The notes under the pieces: generated by a model
What the model was told of the DNA's origin: nothing
The model's input: only the letters and a program-made list of their open reading frames with translations
Database searches by the model: none
Assembly (NCBI RefSeq): GCF_964019385.1
Contig: NC_088649.1
Span: 12,966,138 to 13,030,137 of the forward strand
Source: Sycon ciliatum
Taxonomy: Eukaryota; Porifera; Calcarea; Leucosolenida; Sycettidae
Length of the DNA stretch: 64,000 bases
Direction: 5' to 3'
Shown: in pieces, positions 36,492 to 46,403 of the stretch
Numbering within the stretch: position 1 is the stretch's first letter
How the letters are laid out: the number at the start of each line of letters is the position of its first letter
Made by a program: the position numbers and the translations under genes

Positions 36492-37960
36492 TAGTTTAGT
36501 CGCAAAGTGAAGATTCACGGGTAAAAAGCCCCAAACTTGGAGATAGGTTATTATTGAGCTTTCAGCAGCCGTGGGCGAGTTCTTTAGAGAAATGTGGGTC
36601 TTTTTCTGGGTGCCCTTGTCTATGTCCAGCTACACAACGAGATGAGGATGGTCATTGTCATTTTCTGAGCTGCGAACGGGCAGAAAGGTGAGAAAATGTC
36701 GGATTTTGACCATTTGTGCTCACCTTTCAATTTCAACGTACCTCTCGATAACATGAGCCAGCTGTAATGTCAGTAGTCGCATATGTTTGATTTTTGGTTT
36801 GCTTGTAGGGCGCAGGCACCCACATTCAGTGACCGAGAAAATTTGGCACTGCTGTGAATAGTTTAGTCGCAAAGTGAAGATTCACGGGTAAAAAGCCCCA
36901 AACTTGGAGATAGGTTATTATTCAGCTTTCAGCAGCCGTGGGCGAGTTCTTTAGAGAAATGTGGGTCTTTTTCTGGGTGCCCTTGTCTATGTCCAGCTAC
37001 ACAACGAGATGAGGATGGGCATTGTCATTTTCTGAGCTGCGAACGGGCAGAAAGGTGGGAAAATGTCGGATTTTGACCATTTGTGGTCACCTTTCAATTT
37101 CAACGTACCTCTCTATAACATGACCCAGCTGTAATGTCAGTAGTCGCATTTGTTTGATTTTTGGTTTGCTTGTAGGGCGCAGGCACCCACATTCAGTGAC
37201 CCAGAAAATTTGGCACTGCTGTGAATAGTTTAGTTGCAAAGTGAAGATTCACGGGTAAAAAGCCCCAAACTTGGAGATAGGGTATTATTCAGCTTTCAGC
37301 AGCCGTGGGCGAGTTCTTTAGAAAAATCTGGGTCTTTTTCTGGGTGCCCTTGTCTATGTCTAGCTACACAACGAGATGAGGATGGTCATTGTCATTTTCT
37401 GAGCTGCGAACGGGCAGAAAGATGAGAAAATGTCGGATTTTGACCATTTGTGCTCACCTTTCAATTTCCACGTACCTCTCTATAACATGACCCAGCTGTA
37501 ATGGCAGTAGTCGCATTTGTTTGATTTTTGGTTTGCTTGTAGGGCGCAGGCACCCACATTCAGTGACCCAGAAAATTTGGCACTGCTGTGAATAGTTTAG
37601 TCGCAAAGTGAAGATTCACGGGTAAAAAGCCCCAAACTTGGAGATAGGGTATTATTCAGCTTTCAGCAGCCGTGGGCGAGTTCTTTAGAGAAATGTGGGT
37701 CTTTTTCTTGGTGCCCTTGTCTATGTCCAGCTACACAACGAGATGAGGATGGTCATTGTCATTTTCTGAGCTGCGAACGGGCAGAAAGGTGAGAAAATGT
37801 CGGATTTTGACCATTTGTGGTCACCTTTCAATTTCAACGTACCTCTCTATAACATGACCCAGCTGTAATGTCAGTAGTCGCATATGTTTGATTTTTGGTT
37901 TGCTTGTAGGGCGCAGGCACCCACATTCAGTGATCGAGAAAATTTGGCACTGCTGTGAAT
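36492..37960 (+). repeat. Partial third copy of the 8/9-mer unit
   Basis: Continues the marker series at offset 2936: AAGGTGGGAAAATG near 37055, TAGTTGCAAAG near 37232 and TTTTTCTTGGTG near 37707. It diverges from the earlier copies after about 37.9 kb. A scrambled relative follows at 39.4-40.5 kb. Confidence 0.85.
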
Positions 37961-40900
37961 AGTTTAGTCGCAAAGTGAAGATTCACGGGTAAAAAGCCCC
38001 AAACTTGGAGATAGGTTATTATTCAGCTTTCAGCAGCCGTGGGCGAGTTCTTTAGAGAAATGTGGGTCTTTTTCTGGGTGCCCTTGTCTATGTCCAGCTA
38101 CACAACGAGATGAGGATGGTCATTGTCATTTTCTGAGCTGCGAACGGGCAGAAAGGTGAGAAAATGTCGGATTTTGACCATTTGTGCTCACCTTTCAATT
38201 TCAACGTACCTCTCGATAACATGACCCAGCTGTAATGTCAGTAGTCACATTTGTTTGATTTTTGGTTTGCTTGTAGGGCGCAGGCACCCACATTCAGTGA
38301 CCCAGAAAATTTGGCACTGCTGTGAATAGTTTAGTCGCAAATTGAAGATTCACGGGTAAAAAGCCCCAAACTTGGAGATAGGGTATTATTCAGCTTTCAG
38401 CAGCCGTGGGCGAGTTCTTTAGAGAAATGTGGGTCTTTTTCTGGGTGCCCTTGTCTATGTCCAGCTACACAACGAGATGAGGATGGTCATTGTCATTTTC
38501 TGAGCTGCGAACGGGCAGAAAGGTGAGAAAATGTCGGATTTTGACCATTTGTGGTCACCTTTCAATTTCCACGTACCTCTCTATAACATGAGCCAGCTGT
38601 AATGTCAGTAGTCGCATATGTTTGATTTTTGGTTTGCTTGTAGGGCGCAGGCACCCACATTCAGTGACCCAGAAAATTTGGCACTGCTGTGAATAGTTTA
38701 GTCGCAAAGTGAAGATTCACGGGTAAAAAGCCCCAAACTTGGAGATAGGTTATTATTCAGCTTTCAGCAGCCGTGGGCGAGTTCTTTAGAGAAATGTGGG
38801 TCTTTTTCTGGGTGCCCTTGTCTATGTCCAGCTACACAACGAGATGTGGATGGTCATTGTCATTTTCTGAGCTGCGAACGGGCAGAAAGGTGAGAAAATG
38901 TCGGATTTTGACCATTTGTGGTCACCTTTCAATTTCAACGTACCTCTCTATAACATGAGCCAGCTGTAATGTCAGTAGTCGCATATGCTTGTTTTTGGGT
39001 TTGCTTGTAGGGCGCAGGCACCCACATTCAGTGAGCCAGAAAATTTGGCACTGCTGTGAATAGTTTAGTCGCAAAGTGAAGATTCACGGGTAAAAAGCCC
39101 CAAACTTGGAGATAGGTTATTATTCAGCTTTCAGCAGCCGTGGGCGAGTTCTTTAGAGAAATGTGGGTCTTTTTCCGGGTGCCCTTGTCTATGTCCAGCT
39201 ACACAACGAGATGAGGATGGTCATTGTCATTTTCTGAGCTGCGAACGGGCAGAAAGGTGAGAAAATGTCGGATTTTGACCATTTGTGCTCACCTTTCAAT
39301 TTCAACGTACCTCTCTATAACATGACCCAGCTGTAATGTCAGTAGTCGCAAATGTTTGATTTTTGGTTTGCTTGTAGGGCGCAGGCACCCACATTCAGTG
39401 ACCGAGAAAATTTGGCACTGCTGTGAATAGTTTAGTCGCAAAGTGAAGATTCACGGGTAAAAAGCCCCAAACTTCGAGATAGGTTATTATTCAGCTTTCA
39501 GCAGCCGTGGGCGAGTTCTTTAGAGAAATGTGGGTCTTTTTCTGGGTGCCCTTGTCTATGTCCAGCTACACAACGAGATGAGGATGGGCATTGTCATTTT
39601 CTGAGCTGCGAACGGTCAGAAAGGTGGGAAAATGTCGGATTTTGACCATTTGTGGTCACCTTTCAATTTCAACGTACCTCTCTATAACATGACCCAGCTG
39701 TAATGTCTGTAGTCGCATTTGTTTGATTATTGGTTTGCTTGTAGGGCGCAGGCACCCACATTCAGTGACCCAGAAAATTTGGCACTGCTGTGAATAGTTT
39801 AGTTGCAAAGTGAAGATTCACGGGTAAAAAGCCCCAAACTTGGAGATAGGGTATTATTCAGCTTTCAGCAGCCGTGGGCGAGTTCTTTAGAAAAATGTGG
39901 GTCTTTTTCTGGGTGCCCTTGTCTATGTCTAGCTACACAACGAGATGAGGATGGTCATTGTCATTTTCTGAGCTGCGAACGGGCAGAAAGATGAGAAAAT
40001 GTCGGATTTTGACCATTTGTGCTCACCTTTCAATTTCAACGTACCTCTCGATAACATGACCCAGCTGTAATGTCAGTAGTCGCATTTGTTTGATTTTTGG
40101 TTTGCTTGTAGGGCGCAGGCACCCACATTCAGTGACCGAGAAAATTTGGCACTGCTGTGAATAGTTTAGTCGCAAAGTGAAGATTCACGGGTAAAAAGCC
40201 CCAAACTTGGAGATAGGGTATTATTCAGCTTTCAGCAGCCGTGGGCGAGTTCTTTAGAGAAATGTGGGTCTTTTTCTTGGTGCCCTTGTCTATGTCCAGC
40301 TACACAACGAGATGAGGATGGTCATTGTCATTTTCTGAGCTGCGAACGGGCAGAAAGGTGAGAAAATGTCGGATTTTGACCATTTGTGGTCACCTTTCAA
40401 TTTCAACGTACCTCTCTATAACATGACCCAGCTGTAATGTCAGTAGTCGCATATGTTTGATTTTTGGTTTGCTTGTAGGGCGCAGGCACCCACATTCAGT
40501 GAGCCAGAAAATTTGGCACTGCTGTGAATAGTTTAGTCGCAAAGTGAAGATTCACGGGTAAAAAGCCCCAAACTTTGAGATAGGTTATTATTCAGCTTTC
40601 AGCAGCCGTGGGCGAGTTCTTTAGAGAAATGTGGGTCTTTTTCTGGGTGCCCTTGTCTATGTCCAGCTACACAACGAGATGCGGATGGGCATTGTCATTT
40701 TCTGAGCTGCGAACGGGCAGAAATGTGAGAAAATGTCGGATTTTGACCATTTGTGCTCACCTTTCAATTTCAACGTACCTCTCGATAACATGACCCAGCT
40801 GTAATGTCAGTAGTCACATTTGTTTGATTTTTGGTTTGCTTGTAGGGCGCAGGCACCCACATTCAGTGACCCAGAAAATTTGGCACTGCTGTGAATAGTT

Positions 40901-41262
40901 TAGTCGCAAAGTGAAGATTCACGGGTAAAAAGCCCCAAACTTGGAGATAGGTTATTATTCAGCTTTCAGCAGCCGTGGGCGAGTTCTTTAGAGAAATGTG
41001 GGTCTTTTTCTGGGCGCCCTTGTCTATGTCCAGCTACACAACGAGATGAGGATGGTCATTGTCATTTTCTGAGCTGCGAACGGGCAGAAAGGTGAGAAAA
41101 TGTCGGATTTTGACCATTTGTGCTCACCTTTCAATTTCAACGTACCTCTCTATAACATGACCCAGCTGTAATGTCAGCAGTCGCATATGTTTGATTTTTG
41201 GTTTGCTTGTAGGGCGCAGGCACCCACATTCAGTGACCCAGAAAATTTGGCACTGCTGTGAA

Positions 41263-43464
41263 TAGTTTAGTCGCAAAGTGAAGATTCACGGGTAAAAAGC
41301 CCCAAACTTGGAGATAGGGTATTATTCAGCTTTCAGCAGCCGTGGGCGAGTTCTTTAGAGAAATGTGGGTCTTTTTCTGGGTGCCCTTGTCTATGTCCAG
41401 CTACATAACGAGATGAGGATGGTCATTGTCATTTTCTGAGCTGCGAACGGGCAGAAAGGTGAGAAAATGTCGGATTTTGACCATTTGTGCTCACCTTTCA
41501 ATGTCAACGTACCTCTCTATAACATGAGCCAGCTGTAATGTCAGTAGTCGCATATGTTTGATTTTTGGTTTGCTTGTAGGGCGCAGGCACCCACATTTAG
41601 TGACCCAGAAAATTTGGCACTGCTGTGAATAGTTTAGTCGCAAAGTGAAGATTCACGTGTAAAAAGCCCCAAACTTTGAGATAGGTTATTATTCAGCTTT
41701 CAGCAGCCGCGGGCGAGTTCTTTAGAGAAATGTGGGTCTTTTTCTGGGTGCCCTTGTCTATGTCCAGCTACACAACGAGATGAGGATGGTCATTGTCATT
41801 TTCTGAGCTGCGAACGGGCATAAAGGTGAGAAAATGTCGGATTTTGACCATTTGTGCTCACCTTACAATTTCAACGTACCTCTCTATAACATGACCCAGC
41901 TGTAATGTCAGTAGTCGCATATGTTTGATTTTTGGTTTGCTTGTAGGGCTCAGGCACCCACATTCAGTGAGCCAGAAAATTTGGCACTGCTGTGAATAGT
42001 TTAGTCGCAAAGTGAAGATTCACTGGTAAAAAGCCCCAAACTTGGAGATAGGTTATTATTCAGCTTTCAGCAGCCGTGGGCGAGTTCTTTAGAGAGATGT
42101 GGGTCTATTTCTGGGTGCCCTTGTCTATGTCCAGCTACACAACGAGATGAGGATGGTCATCGTCATTTTCTGAGCTGCGAACGGGCAGAAAGGTGAGAAA
42201 ATGTCGGATTTTGACCATTTGTGCTCACCTTTCAATTTCAACGTACCTCTCTATAACATGAGCCAGCTGTAATGTCAGTAGTCGCATATGTTTGATTTTT
42301 GGTTTGCTTGTAGGGCGCAGGCACCCACATTCAGTGACCCAGAAAATGTGGCACTGCTGTGAATAGTTTAGTCGCAAAGTGAAGATTCACGGGTAAAAAG
42401 CCCCAAACTTGGAGATAGGTTATTATTCAGCTTTCAGCAGCCGTGGGCGAGTTCTTTAGAGAAATGTGGGTCTTTTTCTGGGTGCCCTTGTCTATGTCCA
42501 GCTACACAACGAGATGAGGATGGTCATTGTCATTTTCTGAGCTGCGAACGGGCAGAAATGTGAGAAAATGTCGGATTTTGACCATTTGTGCTCACCTTTC
42601 AATTTCAATGTACCTCTCTATAACATGACCCAGCTGTAATGTCAGTAGTCGCATTTGTTTGATTTTTGGTTTGCTTGTAGGGCGCAGGCACCCACATTCA
42701 GTGACCCAGAAAATTTGGCACTGCTGTGAATAGTTTAGTCGCAAAGTGAAGATTCACGGGTAAAAAGCCGCAAACTTGGAGATAGGGTATTATTCAGCTT
42801 TCAGCAGCCGTGGGCGAGTTCTTTAGAGAAATGTGGGTCTTTTTCTGGGTGCCCTTGTCTATGTCCAGCTACATAACGAGATGAGGATGGTCATTGTCAT
42901 TTTCTGAGCTGCGAACGGGCAGAAAGGTGAGAAAATGTCGGATTTTGACCATTTGTGCTCACCTTTCAATGTCAACGTACCTCTCTATAACATGAGCCAG
43001 CTGTAATGTCAGTAGTCGCATATGTTTGATTTTTGGTTTGCTTGTAGGGCGCAGGCACCCACATTTAGTGACCCAGAAAATTTGGCACTGCTGTGAATAG
43101 TTTAGTCGCAAAGTGAAGATTCACGTGTAAAAAGCCCCAAACTTTGAGATAGGTTATTATTCAGCTTTCAGCAGCCGCGGGCGAGTTCTTTAGAGAAATG
43201 TGGGTCTTTTTCTGGGTGCCCTTGTCTATGTCCAGCTACACAACGAGATGAGGATGGTCATTGTCATTTTCTGAGCTGCGAACGGGCAGAAAGGTGAGAA
43301 AATGTCGGATTTTGACCATTTGTGCTCACCTTTCAATTTCAACGTACCTCTCTATAACATGAGCCAGCTGTAATGTCAGTAGTCGCATATGTTTGATTTT
43401 TGGTTTGCTTGTAGGGCGCAGGCACCCACATTCAGTGACCCAGAAAATTTGGCACTGCTGTGAA
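41263..43464 (+). repeat. Two-monomer block repeated at four-monomer spacing
   Basis: 41263-41996 and 42731-43464 share CTACATAACG, CAATGTCAACG, CATTTAGTG, CACGTGTAAAAAG with CAAACTTTGAG, and CAGCCGCGGGCG at an offset of 1468. The two monomers between the pairs are not equivalent in order, so this is a mosaic rather than a clean 4-mer. Confidence 0.75.
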
Positions 43465-44022
43465 TAGTTTAGTCGCAAAGTGAAGATTCACGGGTAAAAA
43501 GCCCCAAACTTGGAGATAGAAAATTATTCAGCTTTCAGCAGCCGTGGGCGAGTTCTTTAGAGAAATGTGGGTCTTTTTCTGGGTGCCCTTGTCTATGTCC
43601 AGCTACACAACGAGATGAGGATGGTCATTGTCATTTTCTGAGCTGCGAACGGGCAGAAAGGTGAGAAAATATCGGATTTTGACCATTTGTGCTCACCTTG
43701 CAATGTCAACGTACCTCTCTATAACATGAGCCAGCTGTAATGTCAGTAGTCGCATATGTTTGATTTTTGGTTTGCTTGTAGGGCGCAGGCACCCACATAC
43801 AGTGACCCAGAAAATTTGGCACTGCTGTGAATAGTTTAGTCGCAAAGTGAAGATTCACGGGTAAAAAGCCCCAAACTTGGAGATAGGTTATTATTCAGCT
43901 TTCAGCAGCCGTGGGCGAGTTCTTTAGAGAGATGTGGGTCTTTTTCTGGGTGCCCTTGTCTATGTCCAGCTACACAACGAGATGAGGATGGTCATCGTCA
44001 TTTTCTGAGCTGCGAACGGGCA

Positions 44023-44068
44023 GAAAGGTGAGAAAATGTCGGATTTTGACCATTTGTGCTCACCTTTC
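44023..44068 (+). other. Conserved monomer hairpin (representative copy)
   Basis: GAAAGGTGAG (44023-44032) and CTCACCTTTC (44059-44068) are perfect 10-bp complements. Inside them AAATG pairs with CATTT and TC pairs with GA around a GGATTTT loop, with small bulges, giving a 46-nt stem-loop. The same arms occur in nearly every monomer. Known variants are GAAAGATGAG, GGTCACCTTTC, CACCTTGCAATG and GAAATGTGAG. They weaken single pairs, and I saw no compensating partner change, so structural selection is not shown. Confidence 0.85.
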
Positions 44069-44148
44069 AATTTCCACGTACCTCTCTATAACATGAGCCA
44101 GCTGTAATGTCAGTAGTCGCATATGTTTGATTTTTGGTTTGCTTGTAG
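44028..44148 (+). other. Intron-like segment in each monomer (representative copy)
   Basis: AAAG|GTGAGA at 44024-44033 is a good donor match. TTTGATTTTTGGTTTGCTTG then TAG, ending at 44148, is a good acceptor with a T-rich tract. The 121-base interval recurs in almost every monomer. The donor lies in the left hairpin arm. No transcript is known from sequence, so splicing is inference only. Confidence 0.4.
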
Positions 44149-44198
44149 GGCGCAGGCACCCACATTCAGTGACCCAGAAAATTTGGCACTGCTGTGAA

Positions 44199-44565
44199 TA
44201 GTTTAGTCGCAAAGTGAAGATTCACGGGTAAAAAGCCCCAAACTTGGAGATAGGTTATTATTCAGCTTTCAGCAGCCGTGGGCGAGTTCTTTAGAGAGAT
44301 GTGGGTCTTTTTCTGGGTGCCCTTGTCTATGTCCAGCTACACAACGAGATGAGGATGGTCATCGTCATTTTCTGAGCTGCGAACGGGCAGAAAGGTGAGA
44401 AAATGTCGGATTTTGACCATTTGTGCTCACCTTTCAATTTCCACGTACCTCTCTATAACATGAGCCAGCTGTAATGTCAGTAGTCGCATATGTTTGATTT
44501 TTGGTTTGCTTGTAGGGCGCAGGCACCCACATTCAGTGACCCAGAAAATTTGGCACTGCTGTGAA
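44199..44565 (+). repeat. Identical twin 2 of the reference monomer
   Basis: Adjacent copy of 43832-44198 with no difference seen by eye. A very recent single-unit duplication is the simplest reading. Confidence 0.85.
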
Positions 44566-45371
44566 TAGTTTAGTCGCAAAGTGAAGATTCACGGGTAAAA
44601 AGCCCCAAACTTGGAGATAGGTTATTATTCAGCTTTCAGCAGCCGTGGGCGAGTTCTTTAGAGAAATGTGGGTCTTTTTCTTGGTGCCCTTGTCTACGTC
44701 CAGCTACACAACGATATGAGGATGGACATTGTCATTTTCTGAGCTGCGAACGGGCAGAAAGGTGAGAAAATGTCGGATTTTGACCATTTGTGCTCACCTT
44801 TCAATTTCCACGTACCTCTCTATAACATGACCCAGCTGTAATGTCAGTAGTCGCATATGTTTGATTTTTGGTTTGCTCTTAGGGCGCAGGCACCCACATT
44901 CATTGAGCCAGAAAGTTTGGCACTGCTGTGAATAGTTTAGTCGCAAAGTGAAGATTCACGGGTAAAAAGCCCCAAACTTGGAGATAGGTTATTATTCAGC
45001 TTTCAGCAGCCGTGGGCGAGCTCTTTAGAGAAATGTGGGTCTTTTTCTGGGTGCCCTTGTCTATGTCCAGCTACACAACTAGATGAGGATGGTCATTGTC
45101 ATTTTCTGAGCTGCGAACGGGCAGAAAGGTGAGAAAATGTCGGATTTTGACCATTTGTGCTCACCTTGCAATGTCAACGTACCTCTCTATAACATGAGCC
45201 AGCTGTAATGTCAGTAGTCGCATATGTTTGATTTTTGGTTTGCTTGTAGGGCGCAGGCACCCACATTCAGTGACCCAGAAAATTTGGCACTGCTGTGAAT
45301 AGTTTAGTCGCAAAGTGAAGATTCACGGGTAAAAAGCCCCAAACTTGGAGATAGGTTATTATTCAGCTTTC

Positions 45372-45389
45372 CATTGCGCGAAATCGCGC
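45372..45389 (+). repeat. Transposon B left terminal inverted repeat
   Basis: CATTGCGCGAAATCGCGC, matching the complement of 46386-46403 at 17 of 18. It contains the self-complementary GCGCG-AAAT-CGCGC. Confidence 0.85.
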
Positions 45390-45478
45390 ATCTATGAGCG
45401 ACATCCACATAAACTGCTGGGACCATGGTTGTGTACTCGAATCTCATTCTGAGCACCCTTTTTTCTTCCTTTTTTCAG

Positions 45479-45682
45479 CCGTTTTTTTGCAAAAAGTCCT
45501 CGAGCTCGATTTTTTTTGATCGATCGTTCTTCAAGGAAAGACGAGTGGACAATCGATCAACAGGGCCGAGGACGAATGAGTCTGGTTGGAGTTCTTGCGT
45601 GGCACAGGATGACCAGACACACATATAGATACATTGCGACGATCTAATCTGCACAGTGTTTCCTAATACCGCACGCACGACG
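45479..45682 (+). other. Exon-like segment in transposon B
   Basis: It is preceded by a long pyrimidine tract ending TTTTTTCAG (to 45478) and followed by CG|GTAAGTAC (GTAAGT at 45683-45688), so both splice signals are near consensus around 204 bases. One frame is open from 45480 to TAA near 45652 (it contains MSLVGVLAWHRM), but I recognise no protein. It could be a captured host exon, a transposase remnant or chance. Confidence 0.3.
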
Positions 45683-45688
45683 GTAAGT

Positions 45689-46385
45689 ACAATTCATGTG
45701 ATTTCAAATTGTTTGTGATCTACAACGTCGCGAGCAGGACGGAAATACAGCAACAGCACGACAACCGTTATACCAGGCAGTAACCAACAGTCACCTCCGT
45801 CACATTCTCCAGATCAGAAGGCAAGTGAGGCAGTGAACATGAAGAAATAAAGTATGAAAGAATGAAAAGTGAATAATTCAAAAATCTCAGAAACGTTGAA
45901 CGTAAAAAACACTGAGAACAAGAAAAGTGACTTACTTCGATGGCAAAAGACAAAGCGAATGTTCCTCGTATGGACCTGGCTCTTGCGGAATCAGCCACAC
46001 TGTGGAACCATGTGTTTGATTCTACAAGGGATGGCTACCTGCTCCTCACCAACCAGCCTCCACGACGGTGGTAAAGTCGCCAAAAATACGAAAGTTGAAC
46101 ATTTTGTGCATGCATGCAATAGAAAATTTGTGCTGAGTATGTCGAGTGGCCATTCGCACAGGACAAAGCCGTTGCGCAAGCTGTGACCCTGAAATTTCGT
46201 CCATTGGTAGCGAGGGTAACCCTGAGCTGGAAAGTGTAAGGGATGGCATGCTACACTCCCCCGCATACGCTTGACAGCACAATTTGAGGCGTGGAGTAGT
46301 AATATACCAGTATCTTACTACCCCTTGATACCTGATGCATGGACGTCGTCATCTTCATCCCGCAGATCGAAAATGTACAGGTGTC
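45689..46385. other. Transposon B right interior, no supported gene
   Basis: This contains AATAAA at 45846-45851, a 105-codon plus-strand frame (45869-46186), an alternative phase starting ATGGC at 45940 that stays open for 44 codons (it includes MDLALAESATLW) and several minus-strand frames. They conflict in phase and none has a recognisable motif, so I do not call a gene. An acceptor-like CATCCCGCAG ends at 46365. Confidence 0.5.
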
Positions 46386-46403
46386 GCGTGATTTCGCGCA
46401 ATG
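46386..46403 (-). repeat. Transposon B right terminal inverted repeat
   Basis: GCGTGATTTCGCGCAATG, complementary to the left end apart from one base. The satellite resumes at 46404 with AGCAGCCGTGGG. Confidence 0.85.

Larger units (their letters stand above)
43832..44198 (+). repeat. Reference monomer (367 bp), identical twin 1
   Basis: A full unit from TAGTTTAGTCGC to GCACTGCTGTGAA that I read as base-identical to the next unit (44199-44565). Both carry AGAGAGATG, CATCGTC and CAATTTCCACG. It is a convenient reference for sub-monomer features: hairpin 44023-44068, donor-like site at 44028 and acceptor-like site ending at 44148. Confidence 0.9.
16192..45371 (+). repeat. Satellite array part 2, ~80 monomers of ~367 bp
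   Basis: Continues the same unit in the same orientation and phase across 29.2 kb. It includes the strongest composite organisation: 8-mers at 19254-25123, a block at 26.8-28.9 kb collinear with 2.8-4.9 kb, and 8/9-mers at 30263-37.9 kb. Variants are regional: TCTGAGCCC occurs at 21.2-27.4 kb, CTCTCGATAACATG at 30-40.8 kb and CAATGTCAACG from 41.5 kb on. Small indels include a 10-bp loss at 31305/31306, a 2-bp gain near 29619 (TTTATAGAGAAATG) and a T-run expansion near 29822. No gene is supported; the 61- and 63-codon frames recur at monomer-multiple spacing. It ends at CAGCTTTC, where transposon B begins. Confidence 0.99.
45372..46403. mobile_element. Transposon B, 1032-bp non-autonomous TIR element
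   Basis: Seen: a non-satellite insert between CAGCTTTC and AGCAGCCG of one monomer. It is bounded by 18-bp inverted repeats CATTGCGCGAAATCGCGC and, on the right, the complement CATTGCGCGAAATCACGC (17 of 18). The satellite continues across it with neither duplicated nor missing bases. The uninterrupted site in the paralogous unit (47872/47873) confirms the junction. Left-end bases GCGCGAAATCGCGC form a small palindrome, so each end can fold on itself. No transposase-sized frame exists; the longest is 105 codons (45869-46186) with no motif I recognise. Exon-like signals occur at 45479-45682. The family is not recognised. Cut-and-paste elements normally duplicate 2-10 bp; insertion without duplication is known for a few groups such as Spy, but this target is not Spy's AAA/TTT. 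Confidence 0.78.

Noticed and set aside
31005..39994. Recurring 63-codon frames (31005, 32463, 34298, 35766, 37234, 39803)
   Set aside because: Monomer-derived and spaced at multiples of the unit. They exist because TAGTTGCAAAG opens a start and GTCTAGC variants keep the frame; conservation is explained by DNA-level copying.
45869..46186. 105-codon frame in transposon B as a gene
   Set aside because: Low-complexity start, no recognised motif, overlapped by better-looking short frames in other phases and on the other strand.
45372..46403. Retroposed gene or SINE
   Set aside because: No terminal poly-A tract or flanking target duplication; clear terminal inverted repeats instead.
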